Assembly: GCA_020628975.1 (NCBI GenBank)
Contig: JAHDEF010000090.1
Coordinates: 1-6,889 of the forward strand
DNA length: 6,889 bases
Direction: 5' to 3'
Origin: Aquimarina sp.
GTDB taxonomy: Bacteria; Bacteroidota; Bacteroidia; Flavobacteriales; Flavobacteriaceae
Of this stretch, positions 1-5,467 are shown piece by piece (the first letter of the stretch is position 1; every line of letters starts with the position of its first letter). Both the position numbers and the translations under genes were made by a program. Below the pieces are notes generated by a model. The model made no database searches, was not told the DNA's origin, and saw only the letters and a list, made by a program, of their open reading frames with translations.

Positions 1-1127
1 TTCCTAGTCAACTGCTTTAAATTAATCCAAACTAAGCTTAATATCACAGGAAAGAAAGCAGGGATATATCCTTGTGTTTTTGAAACACCGATAAAAATGG
101 CAATTCCAATACAACCCAAAAGTAATAAGGCTAATATTCTATGGAATTTTTTCCATTGTGTAAAACACAAGCCAAAACTTAAAAGGTATAAAGGGTTACA
201 CCATAGTAAATTGTAGTTGGCTTGCACTTCAGGGTGTTCCGAAATAAAATTTAGCCCTAATGCAAAAAGTCCAGTTAAACCAATGATTAGTGTAAAGGTT
301 TGTATAATGTATTTTGATCGTCCCAATACCATAATCACGAATACTAAACTGAAAACCACAAAAGGCGTTATTTTCCATTTGGAAGAAATAGTTGGGGATA
401 TATTTTCAAAAACAGCTTGCTGTTTTTCTGCTAAAGTCCTTCCATCGATGGTTGCTTTAGTAACTTCTTCCGATAGAAAATCGGGCAGAAACATAAGCTC
501 CCACGTATCAATATTGTAATCAATTTTGCTACCTAATAAAAGGTTTGCTCCAAATTTATACCAAGGGGTAGGCTGCATATATTCATTAATATACGAACGA
601 AAAGTGCGATTGGTAGGTTCTTTTGAATATGTTGTGTTTTCGAAACTAGTAAGTAATAAATCTCTCACTTTAGTACTGCAATTATTCTTCAAAAAACCAT
701 AACGATAATATCGATTTTCGGGGCGATAGTTTACTTGCAATAAATGGAGTAATTTTTTGCGTTGCTGCGGGGTAAGGTGCAATTCTTGTTCATAGACTTG
801 CCTATTCTCGTTAAAATAACTTCTTATAGCTTGGTCAAATTCCTGAATACCTAGTTTGTATTGAGCGCTTCCTTTAGCAAATTTTAATAAAAAATAAGGA
901 GTGTCAAAATCAAAAACGCCATAGTTGTACACCCAATCCGTTTGATAAATAGGATCCTGAACGCGAATAGCTGTGTGGCCAAATATAGTGTGCGATTGAT
1001 CGCCAACTTCATAAGTTAATAAAGAAATTTTTGGCGCTTCAGCGGCACTTCCTAAATAAAAACTCAACGTAAAGAAGAGAATACTTAATAAACTTTTCAG
1101 TAATGGAGAATGGAATATGTACGTCAC
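1..1127 (-). CDS. lnb: DUF4105 / Lnb-type membrane protein, probable lipoprotein N-acyltransferase (3' end outside window)
   Basis: This is an open frame of 375 codons with no internal stop, running off the window edge. From the GTG at 1127 it shows a signal-peptide-like hydrophobic stretch (about residues 9-29). A periplasmic domain follows, with GDQSHTIFGHTAIRV (42-56, His46 and His51) and KNNCSTKVRDLLL (147-159, Cys150). The C-terminal part has about five membrane segments (roughly 254-270, 277-296, 311-325, 331-350 and 356-370). This architecture is that of the DUF4105/Lnb family, whose Bacteroides member is reported to N-acylate lipoproteins. The His-then-Cys order resembles a permuted NlpC/P60 or LRAT-type acyltransferase, which is an inference. 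No ATG start exists: the GTG directly follows a TAA, and a CTG at 1100 giving (M)KSLLSILFF is an alternative that makes a tighter signal peptide. Only a short C-terminal piece is probably missing. The gene is divergent from truA. Family assignment is fairly sure; the enzymatic role is inferred. Confidence 0.8.
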   Translation of the reverse strand, partial: MTYIFHSPLLKSLLSILFFTLSFYLGSAAEAPKISLLTYEVGDQSHTIFGHTAIRVQDPIYQTDWVYNYGVFDFDTPYFLLKFAKGSAQYKLGIQEFDQAIRSYFNENRQVYEQELHLTPQQRKKLLHLLQVNYRPENRYYRYGFLKNNCSTKVRDLLLTSFENTTYSKEPTNRTFRSYINEYMQPTPWYKFGANLLLGSKIDYNIDTWELMFLPDFLSEEVTKATIDGRTLAEKQQAVFENISPTISSKWKITPFVVFSLVFVIMVLGRSKYIIQTFTLIIGLTGLFALGLNFISEHPEVQANYNLLWCNPLYLLSFGLCFTQWKKFHRILALLLLGCIGIAIFIGVSKTQGYIPAFFPVILSLVWINLKQLTR

Positions 1128-1135
1128 TTAACACT

Positions 1136-1143
1136 TATCTTTG
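1136..1143 (+). promoter_or_regulatory. Putative -7 box (TAnnTTTG) for truA and the ABC exporter gene
   Basis: TATCTTTG matches the Bacteroidota -7 consensus and lies 28 bases before the truA start. The -33 element is weak: ATG at 1117-1119 is the closest to TTG, with 16 bases between. It lies only three bases from the opposing box on the minus strand, so the two divergent promoters probably exclude each other. Confidence 0.5.
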
Positions 1144-1146
1144 TAA

Positions 1147-1154
1147 CAAATTTA
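1147..1154 (-). promoter_or_regulatory. Putative -7 box (TAnnTTTG) for the Lnb-type gene
   Basis: The minus strand reads TAAATTTG, a full match to the Bacteroidota -7 consensus, 19 bases upstream of the GTG start. No clear TTG is seen at the -33 position. If used, the transcript leader would be very short for the GTG start and about 40 bases for the CTG start at 1100. Confidence 0.4.
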
Positions 1155-1171
1155 ATTAGAAAAAATAGCAG

Positions 1172-1924
1172 TTGAGGTACTTTATAGAACTTTCATATAA
1201 TGGAACGGCATTTCATGGTTGGCAAATACAGCCAAATGCGAATTCTGTTCAAGAAACCATTGAAAAAGCATTGTCGTTATTACTTCGTGAAACTATACAA
1301 ATAGTTGGTGCAGGTCGAACTGACACTGGGGTTCATGCCAAATTTATGATAGCTCATTTTGATACGGATGTTACATTTTCAACAGATAATTTACAGTATA
1401 AACTAAATTCATTACTGAAAGCACCAATAGCTATTTATAGCATATACAATGTTAAGGAAGATGCCCATGCTCGATTTAGTGCCGAAAAAAGAGCCTACGA
1501 ATATCGAGTAATTACGCGTAAAAATCCATTTGAAATCAACAGTGCCTATTTAGTAAAACAACTTATTGATATCGATAAAATGAATCGCGCAGCAGCGTTA
1601 CTATTTAATTATAAAAACTTTAAGTGTTTTAGTAAAAGTAATACAGATGTAAAGACTTATAATTGTGACTTATTTCGGGCAGAATGGATTCAAGAATCAG
1701 AACATTTGCTGGTATTTCATATTGCAGCAAATCGATTTTTGAGAAATATGGTGCGTGCCATTGTTGGTACGCTTTTAGAAGTTGGAATTGGTAAATTAGA
1801 AGTCGAAGCTATTGATCGTATTTTAAAATCAGAAAACAGAAGCGAAGCAGGTTATTCGGTACCGGCTAAAGGTTTATATCTTACCGAAGTTACCTATCCT
1901 GAAAACATCTTTATAGATGAGTGA
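1172..1924 (+). CDS. truA: tRNA pseudouridine(38-40) synthase TruA
   Basis: The 250-residue product has the full length expected for TruA, which isomerises uridines 38-40 in the anticodon arm of tRNAs. Recognisable parts are the N-terminal MRYFIELSYNGTAFHGWQ, the catalytic motif GAGRTDTGVHA with Asp51, the ARFSAEKRAYEYRV strand (about 100-113), and the conserved C-terminal ANRFLRNMVRAIVGTLLEVG. The start must be TTG at 1172: a stop codon (TAG, 1166-1168) lies one codon further upstream in frame, and the family N-terminus begins exactly here. No Shine-Dalgarno sequence is visible, which is normal in Bacteroidota. The 3' end overlaps the exporter gene by 8 bases, so the two are probably co-transcribed and translationally coupled. 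A housekeeping role is secure; the TTG start may keep expression low. Confidence 0.96.
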   Translation: MRYFIELSYNGTAFHGWQIQPNANSVQETIEKALSLLLRETIQIVGAGRTDTGVHAKFMIAHFDTDVTFSTDNLQYKLNSLLKAPIAIYSIYNVKEDAHARFSAEKRAYEYRVITRKNPFEINSAYLVKQLIDIDKMNRAAALLFNYKNFKCFSKSNTDVKTYNCDLFRAEWIQESEHLLVFHIAANRFLRNMVRAIVGTLLEVGIGKLEVEAIDRILKSENRSEAGYSVPAKGLYLTEVTYPENIFIDE

Positions 1925-3683
1925 AAAAAAGAGAAATCCATATGATTTAAGTATACTACGTGAATTGCTAGTATACGCAAGAGGCTACAAATTAATATTT
2001 GCCTTGTGTAGTGTAGCGGCTGTGTTTTATGCTGGTTTTGTAGTGGCTAGGCCTTACTTTTTGCAATACGCAATTGATAATGGAATTTCTACTAAAAATT
2101 TCGAAAATCTAAAATTTTATATCATTCTGATGTTTGTAATACTTCTTTTTGAAGTCATTACGCAATTTACGTATATCTATTTTTCCAATTGGTTAGGCTT
2201 GTATGTAGTGAAAGATATTCGGGTCAAATTATTTAAAAAAATCATAGGATTTAAAAAACAGTATTTTGATACAAATGCGATAGGAAAGTTAGTAACCAGA
2301 GCCGTAAATGATATGGATCGTATAGCCGATGTGTTCAGTCAGGGGCTATTTATGATTATTGCTGATGTACTAAAAATGGCGGCTATTTTTGGGTTTATGG
2401 TATATAAGAGCTGGCAGTTATCGCTAATTGTTTTAGCAGTTTTACCTATAATCGTTATTGCTACAAGAATTTTTCATTTTAAGATGAAAGCGGCTTTCGA
2501 GCAAGTACGCGCAGAAGTTTCTAATTTAAATACGTTTGTACAAGAACATCTTTCAGGGATGAAAATTGTACAAATGTTTGCTCAAGAAGATCGCGAGTTT
2601 GAAAAATTTAAAAAGATTAATGAAAAACACAAACAAGGCTGGATAAAAACCGTATGGTACAATTCTATTTTCTTTCCAATTGCTGAACTTTTAAGCTCTG
2701 TTGCTATAGGTTGTTTGGTTTGGTATGGCGGGTTAAAAACGCTTGAAAGTGAGGTGTTCACATTTGGATTAGTGGTTATGTATATTGAATTGACTAATAT
2801 GCTATTTCGGCCTTTGCGTCAAATTGCCGATAAATTTAATACGCTTCAAATGGGTATGGTTGCAGCACAAAGAGTATTACATATTCTAAAAGAAGATCAT
2901 CAAATAGAAGAAAATATTACAGTAAGCTTAAAAGAAGTACAAGGAAATATAACCTTTGAAAATGTCAAATTCAGTTACATAGCAGATGAATTGGTGTTAC
3001 GCGATGTTTCATTTAGTGTCAAATCAGGACAAACAGTTGCTATTGTAGGAGCTACAGGTGCTGGAAAATCAACTATAATTAATCTGCTAGGGCGTTTTTA
3101 TGATATTGATTCTGGAAAAATAGGTATAGATAATGTTGATATTACAGCTCTTTCTTTGAATGAATTAAGAAATCATATTTCAATAGTACTGCAAGATGTT
3201 TTTCTATTTGCTGATAGTATATTTAATAATATTACGCTAGGCGACCCTAATATTACTGAAAAAGAAGTTATAGAAGCGGCAAAGAATATTGGTATTCACG
3301 AATTTATAGCCAGTCTTCCTAACGGCTACCATTATAATGTAAAAGAACGTGGCGCCATGTTGTCTTCTGGGCAACGTCAATTAATTGCCTTTCTAAGGGC
3401 TTATATGGCTAAACCTAAAATATTAGTTTTAGATGAAGCAACTTCTTCGGTAGATGTACATAGCGAACAACTCATTCAGAAAGCTACAGAAAAAATAACA
3501 GAAGGGCGAACTTCTATTATTATAGCGCATCGCTTAGCCACTATTAAAAGTGCCGATTTAATTTTAGTTATGGACAAAGGAAAAGTTGTAGAGCAGGGCA
3601 ATCATAATGAATTACTAAAAAAACAAGAAGGGTATTATAGAAATTTATATGAAGTACAATTTGGCGAAGCGGTAGAGGGTTAA
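1917..3683 (+). CDS. ABC exporter half-transporter (fused membrane and ATPase domains, MsbA/MdlB-like)
   Basis: The product (588 residues) is a type IV ABC exporter of normal length. The membrane domain has six predicted helices (about 26-46, 66-90, 145-165, 168-186, 248-270, 280-300). The ATPase domain carries Walker A GATGAGKST (378-386, Lys384), a Q-loop Gln426, signature LSSGQ (482-486), Walker B ILVLDE with catalytic Glu507, D-loop SSVD, and H-loop His538. All catalytic residues are present, so a homodimer would have two competent ATP sites. The signature departs from LSGGQ, as is common in MdlB/YheH-type exporters. The substrate cannot be read from sequence: lipid A-core or phospholipid (MsbA-like) or drug export are the usual options. 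It starts with ATG inside the end of truA (8-base overlap, ATGAGTGA) and ends at a likely terminator. The nearby Lnb-type gene makes an envelope lipid role attractive but unproven. Confidence 0.92.
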   Translation: MSEKKRNPYDLSILRELLVYARGYKLIFALCSVAAVFYAGFVVARPYFLQYAIDNGISTKNFENLKFYIILMFVILLFEVITQFTYIYFSNWLGLYVVKDIRVKLFKKIIGFKKQYFDTNAIGKLVTRAVNDMDRIADVFSQGLFMIIADVLKMAAIFGFMVYKSWQLSLIVLAVLPIIVIATRIFHFKMKAAFEQVRAEVSNLNTFVQEHLSGMKIVQMFAQEDREFEKFKKINEKHKQGWIKTVWYNSIFFPIAELLSSVAIGCLVWYGGLKTLESEVFTFGLVVMYIELTNMLFRPLRQIADKFNTLQMGMVAAQRVLHILKEDHQIEENITVSLKEVQGNITFENVKFSYIADELVLRDVSFSVKSGQTVAIVGATGAGKSTIINLLGRFYDIDSGKIGIDNVDITALSLNELRNHISIVLQDVFLFADSIFNNITLGDPNITEKEVIEAAKNIGIHEFIASLPNGYHYNVKERGAMLSSGQRQLIAFLRAYMAKPKILVLDEATSSVDVHSEQLIQKATEKITEGRTSIIIAHRLATIKSADLILVMDKGKVVEQGNHNELLKKQEGYYRNLYEVQFGEAVEG

Positions 3684-3712
3684 TTTTAACAGAACCTGTA
3701 ATCGCTTTTTTT
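3667..3712 (+). terminator. Probable intrinsic terminator of the truA-ABC exporter operon
   Basis: AAGCG (3667-3671) can pair with CGCTT (3703-3707), and GGTT (3678-3681) with AACC (3693-3696). G-U pairs and small internal mismatches lie between them, and seven T residues (3706-3712) follow. The hairpin includes the exporter stop codon. The stem is imperfect, so this is a moderate call. The T-run touches the TTG of the next promoter. Confidence 0.45.
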
Positions 3713-3739
3713 GCCTTTAACCCAAAAGCATTATATTTG
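3711..3739 (+). promoter_or_regulatory. Bacteroidota-type promoter of the methionine operon
   Basis: TTG (3711-3713) and TATATTTG (3732-3739) match the -33 TTG and -7 TAnnTTTG boxes with 18 bases between them, close to the expected spacing. The predicted start of transcription, a few bases after 3739, lies about 20 bases upstream of the riboswitch. This is the best promoter match in the window. Confidence 0.75.
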
Positions 3740-3763
3740 CATCCACGTTTATTTAACATACTG

Positions 3764-3877
3764 TTTGTTATCAAGAAAGGTTTAGGGAATAGACCCATTA
3801 AGGCCTTAGCAACCCTCTAGTTTTATTAAAAACAGAGAAGGTGCTACATTCTACCACGTTAGTGGATAGATAACGAG
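3764..3877 (+). ncRNA. SAM-I (S-box) riboswitch aptamer
   Basis: The P1 helix is TTTGTTATC (3764-3772) with GATAACGAG (3869-3877). Conserved core segments follow in the right order: TATCAAGAAAGG, GGG/CCC of P2 (3785-3787 with 3794-3796), GCAACC (3809-3814), and AGGTGCTACATTC (3839-3851). P3 is formed by CTCT/AGAG (3815-3818 with 3834-3837) and GTTTT/AAAAC (3820-3824 with 3829-3833). P4 is CCAC/GTGG around a GTTA loop (3854-3865), and GATAGATAAC closes the core. This is a SAM-I-type S-box layout. It stands between a good promoter and methionine biosynthesis genes, which fits SAM feedback repression. Confidence 0.93.
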
Positions 3878-3951
3878 AGATTTCTTTTCTAGAAATTATG
3901 GTCTTTCCTAAGACTTTTCTTGACGCAACATTTTAACGTAACAAGAAAAGT
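3878..3951 (+). promoter_or_regulatory. Presumed riboswitch expression platform with competing hairpins
   Basis: Two mutually exclusive hairpins can be drawn. One is 3891-3920: AGAAA with TTTCT and GGTCTT with AAGACT, loop TCCT, and a TTAT bulge. The other is 3913-3951: ACTTTTCTTG with CAAGAAAAGT, extended by ACG/CGT. They share bases 3913-3920. The second covers the TTG at 3920 and most of the GTG at 3950, the two candidate metX starts. A second CTTTTCT copy (3884-3890), just after P1, could also pair with AGAAAAG (3944-3950). No strong GC-rich hairpin followed by a long T-run is present, so translational control is more likely than termination. The switching scheme is inference. Confidence 0.45.
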
Positions 3952-4933
3952 GAACCAAGATTTATTTTACATAAATATAGAGAATTACACTACCTATTCA
4001 GGTGAAACCACTAGTGTCGCACTATCGTATCAGGTGTTTGGGCCTACTATTGGTACAGCACCTATAGTGTTAATTACACATGCATTAACGGGAAATTCTC
4101 AAGTAAGTGGTTCTAATGGCTGGTGGAAAAGCTTAGTTGATCAAGACAAAGTAATCGATACAAATCGCTATACGGTAGTTGCTTTTAATATCCCAGGAAA
4201 TGGATTTGACGGTAATCCAGAAAATTTGTTTGAAAATTACCGCATTTTTACCGCCAAAGATATTGCTCGATTAATTGGTTTAGGCTTAGATGAATTAAAA
4301 ATCGATAAGCTATTTGCTAACGTGGGAGGATCTTTAGGTGGAGGGATAGCATGGGAACTTTCAGTATTACGTCCAAATTTAGCCAAACACTTAGTTGTTG
4401 TGGCTACCGATTGGAAAGCTTCGGATTGGGTAATTGCTAATACCTTGATACAAGAAAATATATTGCTAAATTCTAGCAAAGCATTACACGATGCTAGAAT
4501 GCATGCCATGTTAATGTACAGAACACCCGAATCTTTCACCATGAAATTCAATAGAACGGTAAATGAAAATTTGGGAATGTTTAATATTGTTAGTTGGTTA
4601 AATTACCATGGTAAAAAACTAGAAGAACGATTTACCCTTAGTTCATACAAACAATTAAATTATAATTTAAGTACTATAGTTATTTCAAAAGGATTTGCCA
4701 ACTTTAAAGAAGCCATCTACGCTGTATCGGCTGACATTCATATTGTTTCGGTAGATTCAGATGCGCTGTTTACGCTAAAAGAAGATAAAGAAACCGTAAG
4801 GCAGCTTCGTGAAATACGTCAACGTTCAGGGCAAAAAGTGACGCATCAAGTAATAAGATCTATACATGGTCACGATGCATTTTTAATAGAATACGATCAA
4901 TTAGATAATTTTTTATATCCGATATTTGAATAA
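3920..4933 (+). CDS. metX: MetX-family homoserine O-acetyltransferase (alpha/beta hydrolase fold)
   Basis: The enzyme would transfer an acetyl (or succinyl) group to the homoserine hydroxyl, the first committed step to methionine. Seen: THALTGNSQVSG and GWWKSLVD (family block CHALTG...GWW), nucleophile elbow GGSLGGG with Ser138, cap-domain block YRTPESF and WLNYHGKKLEERF, Asp281 in SVDSDALFT and His318 in HGHDAFLIEY, giving a complete Ser-Asp-His triad. At 337 residues it is slightly shorter than many MetX proteins, and the usual glycine/serine/proline-rich block after the first strands reads PGNGFDGNPE instead. The start is uncertain. TTG 3920 is the first start-like codon in frame; GTG 3950 is an alternative that would begin (M)NQDLFYINIENY. 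The only nearby upstream ATG (3898) is in another frame. It is the first gene after the SAM riboswitch. The acyl donor cannot be told from sequence alone. Confidence 0.88.
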   Translation: MTQHFNVTRKVNQDLFYINIENYTTYSGETTSVALSYQVFGPTIGTAPIVLITHALTGNSQVSGSNGWWKSLVDQDKVIDTNRYTVVAFNIPGNGFDGNPENLFENYRIFTAKDIARLIGLGLDELKIDKLFANVGGSLGGGIAWELSVLRPNLAKHLVVVATDWKASDWVIANTLIQENILLNSSKALHDARMHAMLMYRTPESFTMKFNRTVNENLGMFNIVSWLNYHGKKLEERFTLSSYKQLNYNLSTIVISKGFANFKEAIYAVSADIHIVSVDSDALFTLKEDKETVRQLREIRQRSGQKVTHQVIRSIHGHDAFLIEYDQLDNFLYPIFE

Positions 4934-4952
4934 CGAGTTTTGCACGTTGCCA

Positions 4953-5019
4953 TTGGCTTTTAGCACTTAGCTATAAGCTTATTTAAAAAATCAGCCAACG
5001 GCTAAGCGCTAAAGGCTAA
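4953..5019. repeat. Imperfect inverted repeat with GCTAA units in the metX-osmC gap
   Basis: The arm 4953-4971 (TTGGCTTTTAGCACTTAGC) is nearly the reverse complement of 5001-5019 (GCTAAGCGCTAAAGGCTAA). There are three differences over 19 bases, two of which would be G-U pairs in RNA, and a 29-base A/T-rich loop separates the arms. The right arm and the following bases contain four GCTAA units at 7-8 base intervals (5001-5026). The region is non-coding, and it resembles short interspersed palindromic elements seen between genes in flavobacteria. No T-run follows, so it is unlikely to be a terminator; it could stabilise mRNA or attenuate read-through. Confidence 0.6.
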
Positions 5020-5032
5020 TAGCTAAAAATTT

Positions 5033-5467
5033 ATGAAAGTAACTTTAAACCGAGTAAACGAAAAATTCCACTTTCAAGTAAAAAATGACCGTGGATATGT
5101 GGTAGATTTAGATAAGCGCGCTTCGCAAGGAGGTGATGATTTAGGGGCAAGTCCTATGGAGTTATTACTTATGGGGGTTGCGGGTTGTAGTGGCATCGAT
5201 TTAATAGGAATTTTACAAAAACAACGCCAAGAAATTGAAACTTACAAGATGGAAGTAGAAGGTGAGCGTACACCAATGGGTGAGGCAAAACCTTTTACAG
5301 CAATTCATGCCACCATTTTTATTGAGGGTAAAGTAAGTCCAAAGAAAGCATTAAAAGCAGCAGCATTATCATTCGAAAAATACTGTTCGGTTTCTAAAAC
5401 TTTAGAACCTACCGCTAATGTAACGTATAGTGTAGTTGTTAATGGAGAAAAAGTAGCAGATGAATAA
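5033..5467 (+). CDS. OsmC-family protein (YhfA-like)
   Basis: The 144-residue product has the size and layout of small OsmC/Ohr superfamily proteins. It has an N-terminal beta region, the SPMELLLMGVAGCSGIDLIGIL helix (about 40-61) carrying Cys52, a second half with EKYCSVSKTLEP carrying Cys118, and a closing beta strand. These two cysteines are the conserved pair that reduce organic hydroperoxides in characterised members. The family here looks closer to the YhfA branch than to true Ohr, so the substrate is unknown. ATG 5033 follows an A/T-rich stretch. The gene sits between metX and metZ and overlaps metZ by 8 bases (ATGAATAA), so it is almost certainly in the SAM-controlled operon. A role in protecting or handling reactive sulfur or thiols during sulfide assimilation is an inference from position. 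Confidence 0.88.
   Translation: MKVTLNRVNEKFHFQVKNDRGYVVDLDKRASQGGDDLGASPMELLLMGVAGCSGIDLIGILQKQRQEIETYKMEVEGERTPMGEAKPFTAIHATIFIEGKVSPKKALKAAALSFEKYCSVSKTLEPTANVTYSVVVNGEKVADE

Noticed and set aside
217..519. Plus-strand open frame opposite the Lnb-type gene
   Set aside because: It lies entirely antisense to a long conserved coding frame and has no recognisable motif.
3568..3798. Minus-strand open frame across the exporter end and riboswitch
   Set aside because: It overlaps the exporter C-terminus, terminator, promoter and aptamer, all better explained on the plus strand.
3901..3921. GTCTT/AAGAC hairpin followed by TTTTCTT as an intrinsic terminator
   Set aside because: The stem is only five to six pairs and the T-run is broken by C, too weak to call; kept as part of the expression platform.
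4237..4551. Minus-strand open frame of 104 codons inside metX
   Set aside because: It is antisense to the conserved Ser-elbow and cap region and resembles no known protein.
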